Notes under the pieces: model-generated
The model's input: only the letters and a program-made list of their open reading frames with translations
Told to the model about the DNA's origin: nothing
The model's database searches: none
In this document: in pieces, positions 1 through 6,122 of the stretch
How the letters are laid out: the number at the start of each line of letters is the position of its first letter
Position numbering within the stretch: position 1 is the first letter of the stretch
Translations under genes and position numbers: made by a program
Source of the DNA: Methylomonas sp.
Lineage (GTDB): Bacteria; Pseudomonadota; Gammaproteobacteria; Methylococcales; Methylomonadaceae
Length of the DNA stretch: 6,779 bases
Assembly (NCBI GenBank): GCA_026989715.1
Contig: JALSIU010000014.1
Location: forward strand, 1-6,779
Reading direction: 5' to 3'

Positions 1-835
1 CTTCATCAAATTCAGAAATACCCATTTCTGCCGCTGAAATATTCACTAAAATACCACGCGCACCTTGTAAATCAATATCATCCAATAGTGGGCAAGCAAT
101 TGCTTTTTCAGCCGCTTCTCTAGCTCGATTATCACCACTTGCCATACCGGTGCCCATAATGGCCGCGCCCATGCCCGACATCACGGTTTTAACATCGGCA
201 AAGTCAACATTAATTAAGCCGGGGTGCGTAATTAATTCGGTAATACCTTGTACCGCATCAAGTAAAACATCATTAGCGGCACCAAATGCATTATCAATTG
301 TGACATTGCCACCTAGTACAGGTAATAATTTTTGATTAGGTATGATAATCAGCGAATCAACATACTTTTCTAATTCGGCAATCCCCTCTTCCGCCACCGT
401 GGTTTTTACCTTACCTTCAAAATCGAAAGGCTTAGTAACAACAGCTACCGTTAAAATATTAAGCTCTTTGGCAATCTCTGCAATCACGGGAATAGCACCC
501 GTTCCAGTGCCACCGCCCATACCTGCCGTTAAAAAGATCATATTCGCCCCTTCTACGACATCGCGAATTAAATCTCTATTTTCTTCTGCTGCTTGTTTAC
601 CAATATCAGGATTAGTTCCTGCGCCTAAACCTTTTGTTAATTCAGCGCCTAACTGAATCACCGTATCGACATCCAATCGGCGTAATGCTTGTGCATCTGT
701 ATTGGCACACACAAATTCAACGCCATCAATATGACTAGTGACCATATGATTGACAGCATTACCACCACCACCACCGACACCTATCACTTTAATGACAGCA
801 TTTTCCAACCCTAAATCCATTAACTCATATTTCAT
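1..835 (-). CDS. ftsZ: Cell division protein FtsZ, N-terminal 278 residues (cut by window edge)
   Basis: FtsZ is the tubulin-like GTPase that polymerises at midcell into the cytokinetic ring. The 278 visible codons run without a stop to the window edge; E. coli FtsZ is about 383 aa, so roughly the last 100 residues, including the C-terminal tail that binds FtsA and ZipA, are missing. Visible motifs: five consecutive glycines at residues 21-25 followed by NAV, the tubulin signature GMGGGTGTG at 105-113, the AFGAANDVL stretch at 183-191, and the T7 synergy loop NVDFAD at 209-214. Its two aspartates, D211 and D214, activate GTP hydrolysis across the subunit interface. The start at 835 (MKYELMDLG) gives an N-terminus in register with E. 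coli FtsZ and has a GGGG Shine-Dalgarno-like run at 844-847, 8 nt upstream. A second ATG at residue 6 has no better site. The gene follows ftsA after 33 nt, and I see no convincing promoter or terminator in that gap. Confidence 0.98.
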   Translation of the reverse strand, partial: MKYELMDLGLENAVIKVIGVGGGGGNAVNHMVTSHIDGVEFVCANTDAQALRRLDVDTVIQLGAELTKGLGAGTNPDIGKQAAEENRDLIRDVVEGANMIFLTAGMGGGTGTGAIPVIAEIAKELNILTVAVVTKPFDFEGKVKTTVAEEGIAELEKYVDSLIIIPNQKLLPVLGGNVTIDNAFGAANDVLLDAVQGITELITHPGLINVDFADVKTVMSGMGAAIMGTGMASGDNRAREAAEKAIACPLLDDIDLQGARGILVNISAAEMGISEFDE

Positions 836-868
836 GACTACTGCCCCATTTAACTCTATAAACAATAT

Positions 869-2095
869 TTAAAAATTATGTTGAAACCAACGCTTCATTC
901 TGGCAAATAACCCTTCGCCCGTCTCTGATAAGTGCTCGCCACTTAATAAATGATCTCTACCATATAATAATAAACCTACTCCGGTTGAATGTATCGGGTT
1001 TTGTACAACATCGGTTAGCCCCGATACATGCTGTGGAATCCCTAGCCTAACCGGCATATGAAATATCTCTTCTGCTAACTCAACTAAACCTATTACCTTA
1101 GAACTACCGCCGGTTAATACAATACCTGCCGCAATAATTCTTTCATACCCACTACGCCGCAGCTCAGCCTGTACTAATAACATCAACTCCTCATAACGAG
1201 GCTCAATAATCTCCGCCAAATTTTGTTTGGAAATTTGCCTCGGAGGCCGATCCCCAATACTGGGCACTTCAATCATCTCTTCTGCATCAGCCAACTGTGT
1301 GAGTGCATACGCATGCAAACGCTTTATCTCTTCGGCATTGAGTGTCGGCGTACGCAATGCAACCGCAATATCATTGGTGACTTGGTCGCCGGCTATCGGG
1401 ATGACCGCCGTATGTTTGATAGCACCTTGCGAAAAAACGGCAATATCTGTTGTCCCGCCCCCAATATCAATTAAACAGACACCTAACTCTTTTTCATCTT
1501 CTGTTAATACCGAGCCACAGGATGCCAACTGTTCTAATACTATATCATCAACTTCCAAATCACAGCGGCGTATACACTTAACAATATTTTGTGCCGCACT
1601 AACACTACCGGTCACCATATGAACTTTAGCTTCCAGTCGGATACCTGACATCCCCACCGGTTCTTTAATTCCTGCCTGCAAATCAATAATAAACTCTTGC
1701 GGCAAAATATGAATAATTTTTTGATCGGCAGGAATAGCCATAGCCCTTGCCGAATCTATCACGCGATCTATATCATATTGCGATACTTCCTTATCTTTAA
1801 TCGCCACAATTCCATGAGAATTTAGGCTTTTTATATGACTGCCTGCGATGCCGGCGTAAACTGACGTAATATCGCAACCCGCCATTAACTCCGCTTCTTC
1901 AACTGCACGTTGAATAGAGTTAACAGTCGCTTCCAGATTAATAACCACCCCTTTTTTTAAGCCTCGGGAGGGCGTAGAGCCTATCCCAATAACTTCAACG
2001 TCACCACTTTCGTTAACCTCTCCAACGATTGCAGCCACTTTAGAGGTGCCAATATCCAGGCCTACAATTACATTACGCTCAACTTGTTTTGCCAT
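869..2095 (-). CDS. ftsA: Cell division protein FtsA
   Basis: FtsA is the actin-like ATP-binding protein that anchors FtsZ filaments to the inner membrane and helps recruit later divisome proteins. It is complete at 408 aa (E. coli about 420). In order: phosphate-1 loop GLDIGTSK at residues 12-19; the FtsA-specific 1C subdomain at roughly 85-165; phosphate-2 motif DIGGGTTD at 210-217; adenosine-binding motif around 322-333 (AAGIVLTGGSSK). A basic, hydrophobic C-terminal stretch ending RMKRWFQHNF (399-408) matches the amphipathic membrane-targeting helix of the family. The ATG at 2095 is preceded by AAGGG (2104-2108) with 8 nt spacing. Unlike the upstream genes it is not overlapped by its neighbour: 74 nt separate it from ftsQ. 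The same reading frame stays open upstream to a TAA at 2117-2119 and, beyond it, to a possible short ORF starting at 2176. Codons 46-48 form an A AAA AAA heptamer. Confidence 0.98.
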   Translation of the reverse strand: MAKQVERNVIVGLDIGTSKVAAIVGEVNESGDVEVIGIGSTPSRGLKKGVVINLEATVNSIQRAVEEAELMAGCDITSVYAGIAGSHIKSLNSHGIVAIKDKEVSQYDIDRVIDSARAMAIPADQKIIHILPQEFIIDLQAGIKEPVGMSGIRLEAKVHMVTGSVSAAQNIVKCIRRCDLEVDDIVLEQLASCGSVLTEDEKELGVCLIDIGGGTTDIAVFSQGAIKHTAVIPIAGDQVTNDIAVALRTPTLNAEEIKRLHAYALTQLADAEEMIEVPSIGDRPPRQISKQNLAEIIEPRYEELMLLVQAELRRSGYERIIAAGIVLTGGSSKVIGLVELAEEIFHMPVRLGIPQHVSGLTDVVQNPIHSTGVGLLLYGRDHLLSGEHLSETGEGLFARMKRWFQHNF

Positions 2096-2103
2096 TACTT
2101 TTG

Positions 2104-2108
2104 CCCTT
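2104..2108 (-). promoter_or_regulatory. Ribosome binding site of ftsA
   Basis: AAGGG on the minus strand lies 8 nt upstream of the ATG at 2095. It supports that start over the upstream in-frame codons and follows the A/T-rich inverted repeat by 5 nt. Confidence 0.65.
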
Positions 2109-2113
2109 AATAC

Positions 2114-2128
2114 TTCTTATTTTAAGAA
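2114..2128. repeat. Inverted repeat, 6-bp arms with 3-nt spacer, upstream of ftsA
   Basis: On the minus strand this reads TTCTTA-AAA-TAAGAA, a perfect A/T-rich inverted repeat directly abutting the 14-bp palindrome. In the transcript it could form a weak hairpin ending 5 nt before the AAGGG ribosome binding site of ftsA. The TAA stop of the possible leader ORF falls within it. The base pairing is seen directly; any effect on ftsA translation is inference. Confidence 0.5.
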
Positions 2129-2176
2129 CGAGATGCATCTCGGCCTATTGTTCATTCCCGGTAAACCCATTACCAT
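2117..2176 (-). CDS. Possible 19-codon leader ORF between ftsQ and ftsA
   Basis: This short ORF reads MVMGLPGMNNRPRCISFLK and ends in TAA. Its ATG lies inside the last codons of ftsQ in another frame. It is preceded by GGGGAGGTGG (2181-2190), whose GGAGG core sits 7 nt from the ATG; this is the strongest Shine-Dalgarno match at any gene junction in the window. The ORF ends 21 nt before the ftsA ATG and is in the same frame as ftsA, separated only by its stop plus seven sense codons. No known family is recognised and the peptide has no clear membrane segment. If translated, ribosomes would pass through the inverted repeats just before the ftsA ribosome binding site, so a coupling or leader-peptide role is conceivable. 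The alternative is that the purine run merely encodes Glu-Gly-Glu-Val at the FtsQ C-terminus and the ORF is chance. Confidence 0.25.
   Translation of the reverse strand: MVMGLPGMNNRPRCISFLK
2129..2142. repeat. Perfect 14-bp palindrome in the ftsQ-ftsA gap
   Basis: CGAGATGCATCTCG is its own reverse complement over all 14 bases and stops being symmetrical at both flanks. In RNA it could form a 5-bp stem closed by a UGCA tetraloop; as DNA it could be a dimeric operator. It lies 33 nt upstream of the ftsA start, in the only gap over 40 nt in the window. No known regulator consensus is recognised. The stem is too weak and lacks the long U-tract expected of an intrinsic terminator. Confidence 0.6.
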
Positions 2177-2886
2177 GTTACCACCTCCCCTTCTCGCCAA
2201 CGCACAGCAAACCCATTTGGGTAGCGCATATCAATATAAGCCATTTTACCCACCACATCAGTACCAACTACAGCTAGTGCCGACATCAACTGAGAAAACT
2301 TCTGCAACGGCTGCCAGCGTCCTAATTGTATCGTTAAACCATTTTCCATACGCAACAACCAAGACTGCCGCTGACTGACATTAAACTCAGCCAAATGCCA
2401 ACCTTGGTCAGTTAAAGTAAGCTCCAACCCCTGCATTACTGCCAGCAACTGATGACGCTGCACCATCGGTGCATACAATACAGGCAGTACCTGAAACTTA
2501 TCCAAGTTTAACGGCTTAAAAATTTCCCCTTTGCGATTTAACAACCCATCCGACTGCCAACGTACCACTGGCTTTTGCTCATAAATTCTAAGCTTGATGC
2601 GGTTAGGCCACTCTCTTTCTACCTGCACCGTCTCTGCCCAAGGCAATTGCATCACGGCTTGCCGAATTAACTGCAAATTAACTCCGAAATACCCGACCTG
2701 TACCAATGGCTCTATTTTCGCTTCTATATCTGCCTTACTAATATATTGAAATGCGCCCTCAACTCGCACATATTGTATCGGCTGAAATGTCTGCATCCTT
2801 TTTTTAAAAAAAGGCCAAAAATATAACAGTGCTATTATAAACAAAAAAGCAAGCACTAACTGTACTTGACGGCGTGTTTCAATCAT
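2170..2886 (-). CDS. ftsQ: Cell division protein FtsQ
   Basis: FtsQ is a single-pass inner-membrane divisome protein whose periplasmic part binds FtsB and FtsL and connects the FtsZ ring to septal synthesis. From the ATG at 2886 it has 238 aa, shorter than E. coli FtsQ (276). Visible parts: a very short cytoplasmic tail (about 7 residues, MIETRRQ); one membrane segment at about 8-27 (rich in L, F, I, ending WPFF) followed by KKR; a POTRA domain at roughly 36-104 beginning IQYVRVEGAFQYIS; then the beta domain. The conserved C-terminal segment AYIDMRYPNGFAVRW (216-230) corresponds to the FtsB-contacting region. The start region is TTG-ATG: the ATG is preferred over the TTG at 2889. It overlaps the end of ddl by 8 nt and has no clear Shine-Dalgarno sequence, so translation probably depends on coupling to ddl. 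A T7A7 run encodes the membrane-exit FFKK. Confidence 0.95.
   Translation of the reverse strand: MIETRRQVQLVLAFLFIIALLYFWPFFKKRMQTFQPIQYVRVEGAFQYISKADIEAKIEPLVQVGYFGVNLQLIRQAVMQLPWAETVQVEREWPNRIKLRIYEQKPVVRWQSDGLLNRKGEIFKPLNLDKFQVLPVLYAPMVQRHQLLAVMQGLELTLTDQGWHLAEFNVSQRQSWLLRMENGLTIQLGRWQPLQKFSQLMSALAVVGTDVVGKMAYIDMRYPNGFAVRWREGEVVTW
2181..2190 (-). promoter_or_regulatory. Strong Shine-Dalgarno-like sequence within the 3' end of ftsQ
   Basis: The minus strand reads GGGGAGGTGG, close to the full anti-Shine-Dalgarno complement. It lies within the codons for the FtsQ C-terminal EGEVV and 7 nt (from its GGAGG core) before an ATG at 2174-2176. It is about 85 nt from the ftsA ATG, too far to serve ftsA directly, so if it works it would initiate the short ORF. 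Its coding role in ftsQ may be the whole explanation. Confidence 0.35.
2797..2814. repeat. 18-bp perfect palindrome made of T7 and A7 runs inside ftsQ
   Basis: CCTTTTTTTAAAAAAAGG is perfectly self-complementary and lies in the ftsQ codons for Pro-Phe-Phe-Lys-Lys-Arg at the end of the membrane segment. The residues are the expected aromatic/basic boundary of a bitopic protein, so the coding need may explain the runs. Homopolymers of this length can be sites of replication or transcription slippage. Confidence 0.5.
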
Positions 2887-3802
2887 CAAAGCTACTGGCT
2901 AAAATTTGTAAAACCAAGGCATCAAAATCTATACCTGCCTGCTTTGCGGCCATAGGGACTAAACTATGGTCGGTCATTCCGGGAACCGTATTGACTTCAA
3001 TCAACTGCGCCTGCTCATCCTGATCAATGAACACATCCACCCTTCCCCATCCGGTAACACCTAATATTTGACAGGCATTAAGTGCCAATGCCGCCAACCG
3101 CCTTTCCTGTACAGACGTTAGCCCCGCAGGACAATGATACTGTGTTGTAGTCGCATGATATTTAGCATCAAAATCATAAAAAGTATTAGGCGTTGCTAGG
3201 CGAATAGTGGGTAATGCCTTATTTGCCAATACAGCCACCGTATATTCTTCGCCTTGCACCCAAGCTTCTGCAAATACCTCACATTGATATGTTGCTGCAT
3301 TTTGCCAAGCAAGCAGTAACTGCTCCTTAGTATCTGCGCGGCTCATCCCTAAACTAGAGCCTTCCAAGGCCGGCTTAACAATTACAGGAAAACCCAATTC
3401 ATCAATACAACGTTCTATATCGGCCTCGGTTTGTAACAATATCCACCGAGGCGTTGCTAAACCTGCACCTTGCCAACACAACTTAGTACGTAATTTATCC
3501 ATGCTTAAAGCAGATGCTAAGACACCACTGCCTGTATAAGGAATGGCCAAGGTATCCAAAATGGCTTGTAAAACACCATCTTCTCCGCCACGCCCATGTA
3601 TTATATTAAACACACGATTAATATGGTATTTTTTTATTACGGCATAGGCATCGTCTCCTACATCAATCGCCACCGCATCCACATTAGAGCGCAAGAGTGA
3701 TTGGTAAACAGCCTGCCCACTATTAAGTGAAATCTCTCGCTCCGCCGCCGCACCGCCCATTAAAACAGCAACACGTCCAAAGTCTTTAGCATTTGCAATC
3801 AT
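2879..3802 (-). CDS. ddl: D-alanine--D-alanine ligase (DdlB type)
   Basis: This cytoplasmic ATP-grasp enzyme joins two D-alanines into the dipeptide that MurF adds to the peptidoglycan stem. It is complete at 307 aa, nearly equal to E. coli DdlB (306). Visible motifs: AEREISLNSG (20-29) with the substrate-binding Glu at 21; HGRGGEDG (69-76); GSGVLASALSMDK (91-103); ATP-grasp Lys143 and the glycine-rich loop EGSSLGMS (147-154); omega-loop Lys214-Tyr215; metal and substrate residues R254, D256, E269, N271 in GWGRVDV and EVNTVPGMT; S280 in HSLVPMAA. The Lys-Tyr pair in the omega loop fits D-Ala-D-Ala rather than VanA-type D-Ala-D-Lac specificity. The ATG at 3802 overlaps the murB stop as ATGA and is preceded by GTGAGG with 7 nt spacing. 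Codons 56-58 form an A AAA AAA heptamer. Confidence 0.98.
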   Translation of the reverse strand: MIANAKDFGRVAVLMGGAAAEREISLNSGQAVYQSLLRSNVDAVAIDVGDDAYAVIKKYHINRVFNIIHGRGGEDGVLQAILDTLAIPYTGSGVLASALSMDKLRTKLCWQGAGLATPRWILLQTEADIERCIDELGFPVIVKPALEGSSLGMSRADTKEQLLLAWQNAATYQCEVFAEAWVQGEEYTVAVLANKALPTIRLATPNTFYDFDAKYHATTTQYHCPAGLTSVQERRLAALALNACQILGVTGWGRVDVFIDQDEQAQLIEVNTVPGMTDHSLVPMAAKQAGIDFDALVLQILASSFDD

Positions 3803-4689
3803 GCCGACGCCTCACCCACAATACAGACTTCAGTTTGCAACTTAACACCTTGCTGCTCATCAACGATTTGTTGCACATAGTTAATTAATTGCTCTATATC
3901 CTGCGCCGTTGCCTCTCCGGTATTCACAATAAAATTGGCATGTTTTTGTGAGACCTGTGCACCACCAATGGCATATCCTTTCAGCCCGGATGCGTCTATC
4001 AACCTGGCGGCATAATCCTGTTCAGGGTTTTTAAAAACCGAACCGCAAGTCGGTAAGTTAGTCGGCTGAGTCTCGGCGCGTTGCAATAATAATTGCTTTA
4101 TCTTCTGTTGCCCTGCTTGGCTATTGCCTTGCTTTAACCTTAAAACAGCAGATAAAACACAATCATTATGCAAGCCCTCTACATGACGATAAGCCACAAT
4201 AAATTCATTACTCGCATGCTGGACTAACTCACCTCCCACAGAAATCGTGTCGATACCGGCAATTAACTGCCAAGTCTCGCCACCAAAAGCTCCGGCATTC
4301 ATTTTTATTGCGCCGCCCATAGTGCCGGGTATTCCTGCTAAAAATTCAGCCCCCACCAAACCATGCTCAGCACAAAAACGCGCCACATGCGCACAAGGAA
4401 CACCACTTTCAACATAGACATGATTCGCCTCCAGCAAATACATTTGCTTTAATTTGCCGCGAGTATTCACTACCGTGCCTGCAATTCCCCCATCACGCAC
4501 TAATAAATTACTACCTAAGCCTAGCCAAAATACCTGCTCAGTTCGTGCCAAACCACTAATAAATTGCGTTAAGTCTTGTTTATCGGCAGGAATATACATG
4601 CGTTCAGCCGGCCCACCAACGCGCCAACTGGTATATTTTGCCAATGCCTCCTCCGCCAGCCATTGTCCCTGTAAAGTCACCGTATTCAT
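3799..4689 (-). CDS. murB: UDP-N-acetylenolpyruvoylglucosamine reductase (MurB, short type II-like form)
   Basis: MurB is the FAD-dependent, NADPH-using enzyme that reduces UDP-GlcNAc-enolpyruvate to UDP-MurNAc in the cytoplasm. It is complete at 296 aa, against 342 in E. coli. Motifs: SWRVGGPAE (21-29) and GLGSNLLVRDGGI (57-69) of the FAD-binding domain; GAEFLAGIPGTMGGAIKMNAGAFGGE (113-138, key stretch IPGTMGG); YRHVEG with the likely active-site Arg168; GSVFKNP with the likely proton-donating Ser217; and LQTEV with the likely catalytic Glu287. The short length and the GSVFKNP plus SGLKGYAIGGAQVS arrangement resemble the type II (Staphylococcus-like) class rather than the type I E. coli enzyme. 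The ATG at 4689 overlaps the murC stop as ATGA. Only a weak GAG lies upstream, so coupling to murC translation is likely. Catalytic residues are assigned by family knowledge, not by alignment. Confidence 0.97.
   Translation of the reverse strand: MNTVTLQGQWLAEEALAKYTSWRVGGPAERMYIPADKQDLTQFISGLARTEQVFWLGLGSNLLVRDGGIAGTVVNTRGKLKQMYLLEANHVYVESGVPCAHVARFCAEHGLVGAEFLAGIPGTMGGAIKMNAGAFGGETWQLIAGIDTISVGGELVQHASNEFIVAYRHVEGLHNDCVLSAVLRLKQGNSQAGQQKIKQLLLQRAETQPTNLPTCGSVFKNPEQDYAARLIDASGLKGYAIGGAQVSQKHANFIVNTGEATAQDIEQLINYVQQIVDEQQGVKLQTEVCIVGEASA
3810..3815 (-). promoter_or_regulatory. Ribosome binding site of ddl
   Basis: GTGAGG lies within the last codons of murB, 7 nt before the ddl ATG that overlaps the murB stop. 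It fixes the ddl start and suggests ddl can initiate on its own as well as by coupling. Confidence 0.65.
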
Positions 4690-6122
4690 TGCGTACTCAA
4701 ATCTAATAACTGTTGCGGTAATTGTGTCGCAATTTGTCCCACATTACCTGCCCCCATCGTTAACAAAACATCCCCAGGCTGAATAATTCCCCTTAAAATG
4801 CTCGCCAAATCATCCGTATTTTCAACAAAAACAGGCGTTGATTGCCCACGCGCCCGAATAGCGCGAATTAACGCTCGACTGTCCGCACCGACAATAGGTG
4901 CTTCACCTGCCGCATAAACATCCAATAAAACCAACACATCCACGGTCGATAAAATATTGACAAAATCTTCAAATAAATCGTGCGTTCTCGAATAACGATG
5001 GGGCTGAAAAATCACGACCGAACGTTTTTCCGGCCAAGCTTGTTGCAAGGCCTCTAACGTCGCAGCTACTTCTTTTGGGTGATGCCCATAATCATCGACA
5101 AACGTAAGTGTCCCACCGGCATACTCAATCTCGCCATTTAATTGGAAGCGTCGCCCCACACCTCTAAATTCAGCTAGACTTTTAATAATGGCACTATCTG
5201 CAACATCCAATTCTGTTGCAATCGTAATGGCCGCCAATGCATTCAACATATTATGCCAGCCCGGCATATTCAACGTAACGGTTATATCCTTATGCCCATC
5301 CCAGCGTTGTACCGTAAAAGTTGTCTGCATGCCTTGTTGCTTAACATTAACAGCACGCACATCTGCTCCTTCGTTAGCACCATAAGTACGAATGGGTTTT
5401 GAAATATGGGGTAATACTTCACGCACACCTGGATCATCAATACACATGACGGCCAAGCCATAAAAAGGAACATGATGTAAAAACTCTATAAAAGTATCTT
5501 TTAAACGCGCAAAACTTCCCTCATATGTTTCCATATGATCTTGGTCAATATTGGTTACAACGGCCATCATAGGCTGTAAGTGCAAAAAAGACGCATCACT
5601 TTCATCCGCCTCCGCGACTAAATACTGTCCTTCACCAAGCTGGGCATTCGTACCGGCACTATTTAAACGCCCACCAATAACAAAAGTAGGATCTAAACCG
5701 GCTTCAGCTAAAATACTGGCGGCCAAACTCGTTGTTGTGGTTTTGCCATGTGTTCCTGCCACCGCAATACCAAAACGAAAGCGCATTAATTCCGCCAACA
5801 TCTCTGCCCGTGGAATAACCGGAATACGGCATTCATAAGCATATTTCACTTCAACATTTTTATGATTAACCGCTGTTGAAGCCACCACAACATCAACTTG
5901 TGCTATATTTTTTTCATCATGCCCAATAAAAATGGTGACACCTGCATTGCTCAGGCGATCCGTCACAGCACTTTGCTTAATATCAGAACCGGAAACCTGA
6001 TAGCCTAAGTGTGCCAACACCTCAGCAATGCCACTCATCCCTGTTCCACCAATCCCGACAAAGTGAATACGCTGAATATTTCCTAATGGCTGACGTACAA
6101 TCAATTTTTCTGCAGCTTTCAT
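4686..6122 (-). CDS. murC: UDP-N-acetylmuramate--L-alanine ligase
   Basis: MurC is the ATP-dependent Mur ligase that adds L-alanine to UDP-MurNAc, the first step of stem-peptide assembly in the cytoplasm. From the ATG at 6122 it is 478 aa (E. coli 491). Domains: UDP-substrate-binding Rossmann domain with GIGGTGMSG (23-31); central ATPase domain with P-loop AGTHGKTTTTS (122-132), EADESD (171-176) and NIDQDHM (191-197), and the Mur-ligase HN pair at H290-N291; C-terminal domain with DDYGHHPKE (343-351), QPHRYSRT (373-380) and MGAGN (456-460). The frame is open to a GTG at 6140, but the ATG is preferred. It forms an ATGA overlap with the murG stop, has GGAGAG just upstream, and gives the N-terminus expected for the family. 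It overlaps murB by a second ATGA. Confidence 0.98.
   Translation of the reverse strand: MKAAEKLIVRQPLGNIQRIHFVGIGGTGMSGIAEVLAHLGYQVSGSDIKQSAVTDRLSNAGVTIFIGHDEKNIAQVDVVVASTAVNHKNVEVKYAYECRIPVIPRAEMLAELMRFRFGIAVAGTHGKTTTTSLAASILAEAGLDPTFVIGGRLNSAGTNAQLGEGQYLVAEADESDASFLHLQPMMAVVTNIDQDHMETYEGSFARLKDTFIEFLHHVPFYGLAVMCIDDPGVREVLPHISKPIRTYGANEGADVRAVNVKQQGMQTTFTVQRWDGHKDITVTLNMPGWHNMLNALAAITIATELDVADSAIIKSLAEFRGVGRRFQLNGEIEYAGGTLTFVDDYGHHPKEVAATLEALQQAWPEKRSVVIFQPHRYSRTHDLFEDFVNILSTVDVLVLLDVYAAGEAPIVGADSRALIRAIRARGQSTPVFVENTDDLASILRGIIQPGDVLLTMGAGNVGQIATQLPQQLLDLSTQ

Noticed and set aside
342..656. 104-codon open frame on the plus strand opposite ftsZ
   Set aside because: Ser/Ala/Pro-rich composition is typical of antisense reading of a real gene; the minus-strand FtsZ motifs are unambiguous.
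761..775. Five tandem ACC/GGT trinucleotides that look like a microsatellite
   Set aside because: They encode the invariant glycine run of FtsZ (residues 21-25), so protein constraint explains them.
836..868. Possible promoter in the ftsA-ftsZ gap (TATAGA as -10)
   Set aside because: The hexamer 17 nt upstream has no match to a -35; A/T-richness of the gap alone makes such -10 matches common.
1227..1622. 131-codon open frame on the plus strand opposite ftsA
   Set aside because: It lies entirely antisense to the conserved ftsA coding sequence, has no recognisable domain or ribosome binding site, and its residues look like a shadow of the ftsA codons.
2107..2135. Possible sigma70 promoter in the ftsQ-ftsA gap (TATTAA as -10)
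   Set aside because: No -35-like hexamer at the right spacing; the best candidate is CATCTC, which does not match.
2046..2378. Plus-strand open frame spanning the ftsQ-ftsA gap
   Set aside because: It is antisense to both genes and shows no family signature; the gap is better explained by minus-strand signals.
4454..4786. Plus-strand open frame across the murB-murC junction
   Set aside because: It is antisense to two well-conserved genes and has no motif.
5521..5538. Inverted repeat TCATATG-TTTC-CATATGA inside murC
   Set aside because: It falls in codons of the conserved NIDQDHMETYEG region; coding constraint is sufficient and no regulatory context is seen.
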